A stretch of DNA of 39,991 nt from Desulfosporosinus shakirovi. GTDB lineage: Bacteria; Bacillota; Desulfitobacteriia; Desulfitobacteriales; Desulfitobacteriaceae. Below the pieces are notes generated by a model that saw nothing but the letters and a program-made list of their open reading frames with translations, did no database searches and was not told where the DNA came from. Each line of letters begins with the position of its first letter. Position 1 is the stretch's first letter. The DNA lies in the NCBI RefSeq assembly GCF_020595055.1, contig NZ_JAJDOO010000038.1, positions 1 through 39,991 of the forward strand. Reading direction: 5' to 3'. Below are positions 7,516-16,720 of the stretch, one piece after another. Both the position numbers and the translations under genes were made by a program.

Positions 7516-8889
7516 TTGGATAGAGTTTCGACAGGTATCGTAGCACTTGATGAAATTTTAGGTGGGGGCTTACCAAAAAGCTCGACCATATTGCTAGTTG
7601 GACGGCCGGGAACAGGGAAAACAATTTTGGCCCATCAAATGATGTTTAAAAATGTAGAAAATCAAAATAAACTATTGTATCTATCAACTCTCGCAGAACC
7701 ACAAATTAAAATTATGAAGTATCAACAAGAGTTTAGTTTTTTTAACACTGACAAAGTTTCAAAGAACGTAATTTATAAAGATTTGGGTGGTGTACTTCGC
7801 AAACAAGGATCAACCCAAACTATGAAGTTAATTGAAAGTTTTCTTAAGGAATATCAACCGGAAATGGTTTTTATTGATACTATCAAAGCATTTTCTGATA
7901 TTATTCCTGATTCGATAGAATTTCGGGAATTTATTCTTGATCTGTCCGTTCGTTTAACAACTTGGGGTTGTACGACGATTCTCTTAGGGGAGTACTCGGA
8001 ACAAGATATCGAAATTAGGCCTGAAAGTGCAATAGCTGATGGAATCATCTATCTCTATGGGACAGAGGAGAAAAGGCAACAAAAAAGATATTTGCGGATT
8101 TTAAAGATGAGAGGGACCAATCATTTTAATGGGGAGGCGGTTTTTAAGATTTCTAACGACGGAATTAGCGTATTTCCCCGTTTAAATCCTATGGTGATAA
8201 AACAAGATTATATTCAATATTCTATCAAGGTTCCGACAGGGGTGTCAAAATTAGATGAACTAATGGAAGGAGGCATTCCCTTAGCCTCTACTACCTTAAT
8301 AACAGGGCCTTCAGGTTCTGGTAAAACCATGGTTGCTCTTAGCTTCGCGTTAATAGCAATAAGGTCTGGGATTAAAACAGTTTTTGTTAGCTTTGAAGAA
8401 AATCCTTTGCAAATAATTAATAATTTTATGCAAATCGGTAACGACATTAGACCTTATATAGATCAGGGGATTTTACATATTGTCTACGTTTCTCCGGTTG
8501 AGCTGGATGTTGATGAACATGTTTATCGGATTCAGGAACTTGTACGTGAGATTGGGGCACAAAGGTTGATCATTGATTCAATCTCTTCATTCGAAATTGG
8601 AATGAGCGATAAGGTTAAATATACAGATTATATATGGGCACTTACAGATTACTTTAAGGCCAATGGAATTACTGTTTTGCTTACCCACGAAATGCACGGC
8701 TCCTTAAATCTATCAGCCATGACAAAGCATGGAATTAGTTTTGTAGCCGATAATTTATTACTCTTATCCTTCAAAGAAGAGGGAGGCACTTTGAAAAGGT
8801 ATTTAAGAGTGGTGAAAATGAGAGGCAGTTGTCATTCCACAGAATTAAAAGAGTTGATAGTTGATAAAAATGGTGTATTAATACGTTAG
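7516..8889 (+). CDS. Double-domain KaiC/RadA-like ATPase
   Basis: A RecA-superfamily ATPase of 457 residues with two KaiC-type domains. Domain 1 begins STGIVALDEILGGGLP and has Walker A GRPGTGKT (29-36) and a Walker-B-like MVFIDTIKAF. Domain 2 begins PTGVSKLDELMEGGIP and has Walker A GPSGSGKT (264-271), the catalytic double glutamate in VSFEENP and Walker B RLIIDSISSF. In domain 1 the equivalent of the double glutamate reads STLAEPQ, so its hydrolysis may differ. The TTG at 7516 is chosen because AGGAG lies eight bases before it. Cyanobacterial KaiC (about 519 aa) works with a histidine kinase and response regulator, and this gene is also next to both. No kaiA or kaiB is present, so a clock function should not be assumed; a signalling or timing ATPase is the best description. 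Confidence 0.85.
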   Translation: MDRVSTGIVALDEILGGGLPKSSTILLVGRPGTGKTILAHQMMFKNVENQNKLLYLSTLAEPQIKIMKYQQEFSFFNTDKVSKNVIYKDLGGVLRKQGSTQTMKLIESFLKEYQPEMVFIDTIKAFSDIIPDSIEFREFILDLSVRLTTWGCTTILLGEYSEQDIEIRPESAIADGIIYLYGTEEKRQQKRYLRILKMRGTNHFNGEAVFKISNDGISVFPRLNPMVIKQDYIQYSIKVPTGVSKLDELMEGGIPLASTTLITGPSGSGKTMVALSFALIAIRSGIKTVFVSFEENPLQIINNFMQIGNDIRPYIDQGILHIVYVSPVELDVDEHVYRIQELVREIGAQRLIIDSISSFEIGMSDKVKYTDYIWALTDYFKANGITVLLTHEMHGSLNLSAMTKHGISFVADNLLLLSFKEEGGTLKRYLRVVKMRGSCHSTELKELIVDKNGVLIR

Positions 8890-8919
8890 TGACTGGGATC
8901 AAAAAGGGGTGCTCAGAGG

Positions 8920-11115
8920 ATGTCAATAAGTACCGAAGATCATGAATTTCTAAAATCTGCACGTTGGCTTAGTTTTTTAGAATGTACTGCTCTGGGTTTA
9001 CAACTCAATTTGACTATTGTAGCGGCTAATGGAAATTTGATATTTCAATCATCGAGAATATGTTCTATATGTGAAAACCAGTTGGAAAATGCCTTGCCTA
9101 TTCTGGATTTTAAATCTAAAGAGTATGTCGATAGACGAGAAATGACGGAATTAGATACTGATAATACCGTTATAAACTTTCAATTAGTGCCTGGACTCAG
9201 AATGATAGCACAAGAGTGTTTGTGTGCAAAGGAAACGGTACATCCCACATTAAAAGACCGTGGAGCTATTGCGGCTAAATTGATAACTAATTTTTTAATA
9301 TCATTTAAGCATGAGTTCAATGGTGGACAACGTGCTCTTGAACTTTCTATTCTCCGCCAAATGAATCATATAGTATTATCCTTATTTCATGGAGAGACAG
9401 ATGCCTTAAAAAGAAGCTTTGAACTAATTCTTAGTGCCTTAATCATCATTTTAGAGGCTGAAGGCAGTTGGGTCCAATTTGAGAATAGCCAAACTGAAAT
9501 TTTCATTAAGGGCGATGAATTTTTGGTTAATGCTTATCTAACAAGTGCTGAAGGGGTCGCTCAACAGGTCGATATTTCTTATGGGCAGTTCAAATGTAAT
9601 CTAGGGGTTTTAAGCCCATTGGTCAAAGATCAATCAACTGAGCTGATTTCATTAATGGCACAAGAATGTGCCATTATTCTCGAGATAGATAACCTATTTA
9701 AACTTCTTAACAATCAGTTAGCCAGAGTGCTTGGTGGAGTAAACAGTGGGATCTTTTTGGTTGATCAGAGGAAAAATATTACATATCTAAATAAAGCCGC
9801 TGAGAAGCTCTTTAGCAAATCGTTTATTAATTTAGTCGGGGTATCAATGTTAAACATCGAGGGGCCTTGGATTTCAATCATTAATGCTGGAATCACTTTC
9901 CCGGTTAGCGGGCAGATGGAATCTCTCAAGAAGGATCAAGAAGATGAGAATCCTTGTTGGGTGGATTGGCAGGTATCGCCGATTTTTGAGGGCAAGGTCA
10001 TCGCAGGTTGGTTAATTATGCTTGACGATCGATCCGATTATTACCGCTGGCAATCTGCTGTACGCAAAGCGGAACGTTTTGCGACTACGTCTATGATGGT
10101 GGGAACTTTGGCACATGAGTTACGAAATCCCCTGAGCGCAGCTAAAGGGCTTTTGCAGTTAATGACTAGAAAACGGAATCAGGAACAAACTCAGGGTTAT
10201 GTAGACTTAGTATTGCGGGAGATAGATCGGGTAGCACGTCTCCTTAATGAATTCCTTCTTCTGGGAAAGCCGGCCTCAATATTACCTGAACCCCTCGACC
10301 TAGTTACATTTATGGAAGAATTGCTCCCCCTTTTAGAGGGAGAAGCAATTGGTACAGATATTCAAGTTTTGTTCAACTATGAAATGGTAGCACATATAAA
10401 CGCTGATGCTGGTCAGCTTACTCAAGTTATTTTGAATTTAGGTCGTAATGCGGTTCAGTCATTAGTTGAAAACGACATAGAAAATGGAATAGTCAAAATC
10501 TCCTTAGGTCAAGTAAATAATAAGGTTAGAGTTTGTATTGAGGATAATGGACCTGGGTTTGGTCCTGGTGTAATAGATCAATTGTTCACGCCGTTTTTCA
10601 CGACTAAAGAAAGAGGAACAGGTTTAGGCCTTGCCATAGTTAAGGCAATTATTAATAATCACGATGGTGAAATCGAAGCAAGCAATAGGCCTCAAAGTGG
10701 AGCAGTCTTTACAATAACACTCCCGACTCCAAGCATAGAGGCCAAAGAAGTTGATGTAGCATTAATCATGGATGATAAAGTTTTAAGTTATCCATTGGAG
10801 AAGGCCTTGAAAGTCCTTGATTATCGCGTAAAGGTTTTTAAGATAAGTGATTTGGAAAAAGGTGATCTTAGTAACGTTTCGCCGAAGATAATTCTTTTTG
10901 AGGGATTAATTGATAATAATAAACTTGTAGAAGTCGTGGAAATACATAGAAGCCGGTCTGAGACAAACTTTATAGTTTTAGGAGATTTTTCAGATGAAAC
11001 TGCTCAGAGTTTACCCGTAAAGAATATAAAAATTTTAAAGAAACCAGTTGAAATAAATCAAATAATTAGCACAATAAAAAATCTAGAGATAAAGCATATA
11101 TTAATTGATTTATAA
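8920..11115 (+). CDS. Cytosolic PAS histidine kinase with C-terminal degenerate receiver
   Basis: 731 residues with no transmembrane helices. Residues 1-130 form a sensor-like region with C-x2-C (CSICEN) and later ECLCAKE, vaguely PocR-like. A GAF-like middle and a PAS domain (about 260-375, GIFLVDQRKNITYLNKAAEK) follow. HisKA has H399 in LAHELRNPLSAAKGLLQLM, close to Bacillus sporulation kinases. HATPase boxes are NLGRNAVQSL, EDNGPGFGPG and GTGLGLAIV. Residues 608-731 resemble a receiver: the acidic pair D618-D619 and K707-K708-P709 are kept, but the phospho-aspartate position reads FEG (E661), so it probably cannot be phosphorylated normally. It lies 30 bases after the KaiC-like gene. The signal sensed is unknown; phosphotransfer to the divergent lone receiver is inferred. 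Confidence 0.88.
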   Translation: MSISTEDHEFLKSARWLSFLECTALGLQLNLTIVAANGNLIFQSSRICSICENQLENALPILDFKSKEYVDRREMTELDTDNTVINFQLVPGLRMIAQECLCAKETVHPTLKDRGAIAAKLITNFLISFKHEFNGGQRALELSILRQMNHIVLSLFHGETDALKRSFELILSALIIILEAEGSWVQFENSQTEIFIKGDEFLVNAYLTSAEGVAQQVDISYGQFKCNLGVLSPLVKDQSTELISLMAQECAIILEIDNLFKLLNNQLARVLGGVNSGIFLVDQRKNITYLNKAAEKLFSKSFINLVGVSMLNIEGPWISIINAGITFPVSGQMESLKKDQEDENPCWVDWQVSPIFEGKVIAGWLIMLDDRSDYYRWQSAVRKAERFATTSMMVGTLAHELRNPLSAAKGLLQLMTRKRNQEQTQGYVDLVLREIDRVARLLNEFLLLGKPASILPEPLDLVTFMEELLPLLEGEAIGTDIQVLFNYEMVAHINADAGQLTQVILNLGRNAVQSLVENDIENGIVKISLGQVNNKVRVCIEDNGPGFGPGVIDQLFTPFFTTKERGTGLGLAIVKAIINNHDGEIEASNRPQSGAVFTITLPTPSIEAKEVDVALIMDDKVLSYPLEKALKVLDYRVKVFKISDLEKGDLSNVSPKIILFEGLIDNNKLVEVVEIHRSRSETNFIVLGDFSDETAQSLPVKNIKILKKPVEINQIISTIKNLEIKHILIDL

Positions 11116-11132
11116 GGGTTTGAAAGTCGGTG

Positions 11133-11172
11133 CCTCTAGGAAACAGGAAGTTAAGATCCTGTTTCCTAGGGG
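11133..11172 (+). terminator. Long hairpin ending the KaiC-kinase operon
   Basis: CCTCTAGGAAACAGGA (11133-11148) pairs with TCCTGTTTCCTAGGGG (11157-11172) over 16 bp with one G-U pair and an eight-base loop. No U-tract follows, so termination efficiency is uncertain. It lies 17 bases after the kinase stop. Confidence 0.55.
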
Positions 11173-11232
11173 TGCCTATTTCGGGAATTCAATTATAACT
11201 AGCCCGTTTCTCTTTATATAATCTGTTTTTAA

Positions 11233-11440
11233 TTATTTTGCCTTACACGATACTTGCCACATCACCCCGAATTTATCAGTAAACTTGCCGTATAAGGGGC
11301 AAAAGGAACTTTCCTGCAGTTCTATTTCAACTTGCCCATCTGTAGATAATGCTTCAAACATTGCTTTTGTGGCCTCTTTAGTATCAAATTCGAGTGAAAA
11401 AGAAATGTTATTGCAGGCATTGTAAGGGGTATTAGGAAAG
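11233..11440 (-). pseudogene. C-terminal remnant of a VOC-family (PhnB/YjdN-like) protein
   Basis: The minus-strand frame ends with NNISFSLEFDTKEATKAMFE, ALSTDGQVEIELQESSFCPL and YGKFTDKFGVMWQVSCKAK. This matches the C-terminal half of small VOC-superfamily proteins once named 3-demethylubiquinone methyltransferase-like, including the typical D-x-F-G-V-x-W ending. The normal length is about 140-160 residues; only about 65 are recognisable. The frame runs on into the sbcD promoter and coding region, where the sequence no longer resembles the family, so the 5' half has been lost. Confidence 0.6.
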
Positions 11441-11503
11441 GTGTTAAGACATGCTCTATAATGAGAATATATAGAGATATTGAGTGAAAGGGGCAAGTGA
11501 CCC

Positions 11504-12805
11504 ATGCGGATCTTACACACATCGGATTGGCATCTGGGGCGTACTCTCGAGGGGCGAAGCCGGATTGAGGAACAGATGACGTTTATTGACGAACTTTGCA
11601 TGATAGCTGAAGACGAAGCGGTAGATCTTATCTTAATTGCCGGTGACGTTTTTGATACGGTTAATCCCCCTGCCATTGCAGAAGAACTTTTTTATGATGC
11701 CTTGAATCGATTGTCTGCAGGGGGAAGTCGGGCTATTGTAGTGATAGCCGGAAATCACGATAACCCGGAGCGATTATGTGCGGCAAGCCCTCTTGCCGTG
11801 CGTAATGGAATTACATTATATGGCCTTCCCAAAGAGGTATTGACACCTGGTCTCTTGGACCAGCCTAATTTAGGACGGGTTACCAGGGGTGCAGCGGGTC
11901 AAGGGTGGGTGGAGTTACATATTCCTAGTTGCTCAGATCCAGCAATCATTACTATGCTGCCATATCCTTCGGAATCTCGGCTTAATGAGGTTTTAAGCGA
12001 AAGCTTAGAAGAAGAAATCCTGCGTGAAGAATATTCCAAGCGAGTACAGCAATTATTTTCTTCATCTAGTCAGCACTTTCGCCCAGATGCCGTTAACCTG
12101 GGCATGAGTCATCTCTTTGTTCGCGGAGGAATGGAATCCGAGTCAGAGCGTCCGATTCAACTGGGAAGTGCGCCAACTGTTGAGGTGAATGCGATGCCCT
12201 CCGGTGCGCAATACGTTGCCCTCGGTCATTTGCATCGTGCACAGGCTGTCAAAGGAGCGGCTGTACCGACTCGTTACTCTGGTTCGCCGCTGGCTTATAG
12301 CTTTTCCGAGACAGGGTATGCCAAATCTGTGATTCTTGTTGAAGCCTTTCCCAGTCAAGCGGTAACGACCCGAGAAATTTTCCTAAGCGCCGGTTACCCT
12401 CTTGTGAAATGGAAGGCTAAAGAAGGTTTAGCTCAGGTGCAACAGTGGATTGATGAAGGTAAGGATCGTAATGCCTGGATTGACCTGGAAATATTTGCAA
12501 CAAGCGCGCTTCAAACGCAGGATATCCATAATCTGCGTAGGCAGAGGGAACGCCTAATTAATATTCGACCCATCTTCCCGGAAACAGAGCAGATCGTCGC
12601 GGAGTCTCGCTCTAAATTGCCCATTGATGAACTCTTCAGTAAGTTTTACCAAGACCGAACGAGTGGAGCAGAGCCGGAGCAGGAATTAGTTGCTTTGTTT
12701 TTATCCTTAATTGACCCGGACAATACAACATCTCCATCGCAATCTACAGATGTGTTCACCCCTGAATCACAAATAAAAGGGGCTGAGGAGGTTGAGTCAG
12801 CGTGA
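11504..12805 (+). CDS. sbcD: Exonuclease SbcCD subunit D (Mre11-like nuclease)
   Basis: Mn-dependent nuclease subunit of the SbcCD complex, which cleaves hairpins and protein-blocked DNA ends. The 433 residues hold all phosphodiesterase motifs: D8-x-H10 (SDWHLGR), G47-D48 in GDVFD, GNHD (83-86), a histidine in LGMSHLFV, and GHLH in VALGHLHRA. A linker leads to a C-terminal region that contacts SbcC. The ATG at 11504 follows AAAGGGG by nine bases. Its stop overlaps the sbcC start by four bases, giving translational coupling. The promoter probably lies in the 60 bases before it, in the space once occupied by the VOC gene. Confidence 0.95.
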   Translation: MRILHTSDWHLGRTLEGRSRIEEQMTFIDELCMIAEDEAVDLILIAGDVFDTVNPPAIAEELFYDALNRLSAGGSRAIVVIAGNHDNPERLCAASPLAVRNGITLYGLPKEVLTPGLLDQPNLGRVTRGAAGQGWVELHIPSCSDPAIITMLPYPSESRLNEVLSESLEEEILREEYSKRVQQLFSSSSQHFRPDAVNLGMSHLFVRGGMESESERPIQLGSAPTVEVNAMPSGAQYVALGHLHRAQAVKGAAVPTRYSGSPLAYSFSETGYAKSVILVEAFPSQAVTTREIFLSAGYPLVKWKAKEGLAQVQQWIDEGKDRNAWIDLEIFATSALQTQDIHNLRRQRERLINIRPIFPETEQIVAESRSKLPIDELFSKFYQDRTSGAEPEQELVALFLSLIDPDNTTSPSQSTDVFTPESQIKGAEEVESA

Positions 12806-15800
12806 AGCCGATTAGCTTAAGAGTGGCTGGACTGAACAGCTTTAGGGAGGTACAGGAAATAGATTTTTCGAAACTGTGTGAAACGGGTGTGTTTGGAATT
12901 TTCGGTTCCACTGGCAGCGGAAAATCTACGATTCTGGATGCCATCACCTTGGCCCTATATGGAACAGTGGAACGGGCACCCAATAATACTCAGGGAATTC
13001 TTAATCATGCGGAAGCACAGCTTACGGTGGAATATAGTTTCTCATTAGCTGCAGGGGATCAAAGGACAACCTACCGTGCTCAACGAGCTTATCGACGCTC
13101 AGGGGAGCGGACGGTCAAAGCTTCGACCTGCCGATTAATAGAAATAGTCGGAGAGGTTGAAACTGTTTTAGCCTCCAAGGCAGATGAGATGACCAAGAAA
13201 ATTGAAGATGTGTTAGGCCTAAACGTAGAGGATTTTACCCGGGCTGTAGTTCTTCCCCAAGGAAAATTTGCAGAATTTCTCACCATAAAACCTAAAGATC
13301 GAAGACTAATGTTGGAGAGGCTATTTTCCCTTGAAGCCTACGGTCGGGAACTCACAGCTCGTCTTTCGGAACAACTGGACAGTGCTAAATTCAACTTAAA
13401 CGGTGTAGAACAACGTCAACAAGGTTTGGGGGATGCTTCGGATGAGCGGGTTAAAGAAGCAGAAGCAGATTTACAGGCCTCAACCGTAAAGTCTGAGATA
13501 ATTACGAGAGATTTGAAAAACCTAGAAATTATGTTTGATGAAGCAAAGGAAATTTGGAGTCTTCAAGAACAGTTACAACAACTGCAACATGAAGAGGCCG
13601 AGCTTTCAATTCAACAACCTAAGATGGATAAATTAGGGGTGAGTTTAAGTCTGGCTGAACGTGCAGAATCGATCCGTTCACTTTTGGAAGAGACAGCCGC
13701 ATCTGAGCAACGATTCAAGGAAGCCAATGACCATGCTGAAGGTTCAGATAAGCGGCTTACAGCGGTGAGAAACGAAAAGGAAACTGCCGAAGGTGAGTGG
13801 TTTGAGGCAAATCAAAAAAGGCAAGAAACAGAGCCCCGCTGTTTGCGCAGGTTGGAACAGCTTGAGCAAGCTAAAAGTTTAGAAGTCGATATCCAGGCTC
13901 GCCAAGGACGCTTAAACGAAACACGCCTCAAATACAGCGCGCTTGACCGAACTCGGAAGGACCTAGAACAAACGATTAAAGTTGCAACGGATAAAAAAAC
14001 AGCTGTACAGAAGCAACAACAGGATGTAAAAAGCAATATCGCTCAAATCACAGTAGACCCTGCCCGGAGGAGGCAGGTTAGTGCATCGGCCCAAGCATTA
14101 GAAGGATATGAGATGGTCTCCAAGCAAGTGGACGAATTGCAAATAGACTTGGTCAAAAACTTGTCTGAAATAGAAGAACGGCGATCGGAGTTGCAGACTT
14201 CCCTGGGGGAGGTCCAGACTGCTCAGAAAATGTCAGAGCAGATAAAGGCGACTTTGATGAGTATGAACCAAAACCCGCCAGTTCATGAAGAAATCTTAAC
14301 TGAACAGGCTCGAAGAATAGAACGTGACCGGCATAAGATTGCTAATATTGAGCGGGTTGAGCTGGAAGGAATCGAAGAACAAGGGCGATTGAAAATCATC
14401 ACAGGGGATCGCCAAAAAGCGGAAGTTGAAGTAGGAATCAGGCAGAAGGCACAGGGTGAGATTTCGCTGACCCTTCTGGAGGCAACAGCATTTGCCGAAA
14501 GAAAAATGACCGAAGTGAAGGAACTAGAGCGGGAAAATCTTGCAGGGTTACTGGGTGAAAACCTGGTGGAGGGAGAAACATGTCCGGTCTGTGGTTCACC
14601 TCACCATCCCAAGCCTGCTCACGGTTTAGATGATGAGATGTTGGACAGAGCGAGAATTGAACTGGAGCAGGCATCAAGAGAGCTTCAAAGCTTGGAAGAG
14701 AAAAGTGCGGAAGGTACGACCGCTCTTGCCGTGGCCAAAGCTCAGTTGTTATCTAAAGAAGAGCTGGAGCAAGAACAAGCTGATCTTTTAGCAACTAAGC
14801 AAGGTGCTCTTGTTGCTTATCGAGGAGAGTTGGCTGAAGCAGAACGCAATAAGGAAGTTCATGATTTAAAGACGCAACTAATTGAACAAGAATCTAAGTT
14901 GGCGAATGATCGCCGAATTTTGAACCAATGGAAAGCGGATCAAGAACAGTTAAACCGTCAGTTGGAGGACGCCCAGCATAAGCTAGCCGAAGTAGAAAAA
15001 AAACAACATCAAATGAGTGCTCAAATTACTTTGTCAGAAGGAGTAGGAAAAGAGGTTCGCAATCGTCTAAACCAACTGTTGGAAGACCAAGTGCAACGAA
15101 AAGCAACCTTGGACAATTTGCGCGGCAAAATTGCTATAACGGAAATTTTGTCATTACAAAAGCAATACGCAAACTGGGATGAGATGATGGGTACTTTAAA
15201 TCAGACCTTGTCCGGTCTTGAGGAAGAGTTGCAGAAAGCCGACGAGGCACAGGAAAGGTTTACGCGAGAAAAGACGGACTGTGAGCTTGAACTTCAGAAT
15301 TTAAGGACCATGGGTACAGAAGCCGCTCGTGATCTGTCAGAGTTACAGATGAAATGTGATGCTTTAACCGAAGGAAAGCCATCCCATGAGTGGATTGAGC
15401 AGGTTAAACAGGAATTGTTGCTTGTAACAGGGAGGGAAGAAGGATTTAAGAAGGCCTATGAACAGGCCAAAGAGATATGGAAACAAGCGGAACAGACTCA
15501 GGCAGTTAGCCAAAAAACCCTGGAATTATCTCAAGAGTGGTTTGAAACAGCTCAGCGAAAGCTAGACTTGGGTCTTAAAACGGCACAATTCTTGACTGTG
15601 GCAGAGGCACAAAGCGCGTTATCGGAGGTCGAAGAGCGACTGAATATGGAAAAAGACATCTCGATCTTCCGTCAAAGGGTGCTAATTAATAAGCAGAAAA
15701 GGGAAGATGTGGAAGAGGCGCTTAAAGGTCGGATTCTTCGTCCTGAGGAATGGCTCGCTTGGCCGATTCGGTTAAAGGAGCTTAAAGAGGATTATACAGA

Positions 15801-16416
15801 AGCGATTGAGCAACGGGGAGCTAATCAACAAAGGTTAGAGAAGTTGAAAGTGGCGCATGAGGAATGGATACGCCTGGAATGTGAACGAAAAGCCTTTAGC
15901 CACCGCCAGGATTTACTCAAAACCTTGCAGACTGTTTTTAAAGGGAATGCTTTTGTTGAGTTCATTGCGCAAGAACAATTAGCAAACGTATCTCTAGATG
16001 CGTCCGAACGTTTAAAACAGTTAACAAACCAACGTTATGCTTTGGAGGTTGATGCCGAAGGTGGATTTATTATGCGTGACGATGCCAACGGTGGAGTACG
16101 TCGACCCGTAAGCAGTCTGTCAGGCGGAGAAACTTTCCTTACAGCTTTGGCGCTGGCCTTGGCTTTATCTACCCAGATCCAGCTTCGCGGAGAAGCACCC
16201 CTGGAGTTTTTCTTTTTAGATGAAGGTTTTGGAACTCTTGATGCTAATTTGCTAGAGACAGTAATGAACACGCTGGAAAAACTTCACCTGCAAAATCTAA
16301 CGATTGGCATTATCAGTCACGTCCCGGAATTAAAGAATCGCCTTTCACGCAGGCTGGTTCTTACTCCCGCTGAGGCTGGCGGGGTTGGAAGCAAGGTCAA
16401 GTTAGAGATGGCGTAG
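12802..16416 (+). CDS. sbcC: Exonuclease SbcCD subunit C (Rad50-like SMC ATPase)
   Basis: ATPase and tether of the SbcCD nuclease, 1204 residues. The N-terminal half-ATPase has Walker A GSTGSGKST near residue 36 and an arginine/Q-loop region (VVLPQGKFAEFL). Two long antiparallel coiled coils (about 180-580 and 620-1020), rich in Glu, Gln, Lys and Leu, flank the zinc-hook CPVC at 594-597, which allows dimerisation of two complexes. The C-terminal half has the signature SLSGGETFLTALALALALS and Walker B FFFLDEGFGTLD. The GTG start overlaps the sbcD stop in GTGA. No truncation or frameshift is seen. Confidence 0.95.
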   Translation: MKPISLRVAGLNSFREVQEIDFSKLCETGVFGIFGSTGSGKSTILDAITLALYGTVERAPNNTQGILNHAEAQLTVEYSFSLAAGDQRTTYRAQRAYRRSGERTVKASTCRLIEIVGEVETVLASKADEMTKKIEDVLGLNVEDFTRAVVLPQGKFAEFLTIKPKDRRLMLERLFSLEAYGRELTARLSEQLDSAKFNLNGVEQRQQGLGDASDERVKEAEADLQASTVKSEIITRDLKNLEIMFDEAKEIWSLQEQLQQLQHEEAELSIQQPKMDKLGVSLSLAERAESIRSLLEETAASEQRFKEANDHAEGSDKRLTAVRNEKETAEGEWFEANQKRQETEPRCLRRLEQLEQAKSLEVDIQARQGRLNETRLKYSALDRTRKDLEQTIKVATDKKTAVQKQQQDVKSNIAQITVDPARRRQVSASAQALEGYEMVSKQVDELQIDLVKNLSEIEERRSELQTSLGEVQTAQKMSEQIKATLMSMNQNPPVHEEILTEQARRIERDRHKIANIERVELEGIEEQGRLKIITGDRQKAEVEVGIRQKAQGEISLTLLEATAFAERKMTEVKELERENLAGLLGENLVEGETCPVCGSPHHPKPAHGLDDEMLDRARIELEQASRELQSLEEKSAEGTTALAVAKAQLLSKEELEQEQADLLATKQGALVAYRGELAEAERNKEVHDLKTQLIEQESKLANDRRILNQWKADQEQLNRQLEDAQHKLAEVEKKQHQMSAQITLSEGVGKEVRNRLNQLLEDQVQRKATLDNLRGKIAITEILSLQKQYANWDEMMGTLNQTLSGLEEELQKADEAQERFTREKTDCELELQNLRTMGTEAARDLSELQMKCDALTEGKPSHEWIEQVKQELLLVTGREEGFKKAYEQAKEIWKQAEQTQAVSQKTLELSQEWFETAQRKLDLGLKTAQFLTVAEAQSALSEVEERLNMEKDISIFRQRVLINKQKREDVEEALKGRILRPEEWLAWPIRLKELKEDYTEAIEQRGANQQRLEKLKVAHEEWIRLECERKAFSHRQDLLKTLQTVFKGNAFVEFIAQEQLANVSLDASERLKQLTNQRYALEVDAEGGFIMRDDANGGVRRPVSSLSGGETFLTALALALALSTQIQLRGEAPLEFFFLDEGFGTLDANLLETVMNTLEKLHLQNLTIGIISHVPELKNRLSRRLVLTPAEAGGVGSKVKLEMA

Positions 16417-16426
16417 CAAATTGATT

Positions 16427-16472
16427 AACCCCCTCTAATCGCCCCTTTTTAAGCAGGTGATTAGAGGGGGTT
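16427..16472. terminator. Strong hairpin after sbcC
   Basis: AACCCCCTCTAATC (16427-16440) and GATTAGAGGGGGTT (16459-16472) form a perfect 14-bp stem ten bases after the sbcC stop codon. The loop contains CCCCTTTTT; no U-run follows on the plus strand. Confidence 0.65.
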
Positions 16473-16616
16473 AGCAATCGAATATAGGAAACCTGCTACG
16501 GAAGAGTGCTGAGTGGTTAGCTGTTTAGATAATTGTGCATAGTAATTTAATTTAATAGAGAAATGACAAGTTGTCTTAGAAAAATAAATATTTTATTAAT
16601 TTGAAAATTTAGGGTA

Positions 16617-16668
16617 TTGACTATAGTGAATAAAAAGGTCATACTATCAAATATAAAACATAGTTTTA
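16617..16668 (+). promoter_or_regulatory. Predicted iclR promoter with autoregulatory operator
   Basis: TTGACT (16617-16622) with CATACT (16640-16645, 17-base spacer) or TACTAT (16642-16647) forms the promoter. The perfect palindrome TAAAACATAGTTTTA (16654-16668) follows within the expected transcription start. Read on the other strand it is TAAAACTATGTTTTA, the same core as the palindromes before glcF and the ligase operon. Bases 16473-16616 are AT-rich with no other clear element. Confidence 0.65.
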
Positions 16669-16720
16669 TATACTAAAACTGGAATATCAATAAATTGTGG
16701 TAATGAATGGAGGACTATTC

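Noticed and set aside
7516-8889. Full circadian kaiABC system
   Set aside because: There is no KaiA or KaiB gene nearby, and KaiC-like double ATPases occur widely outside circadian systems.
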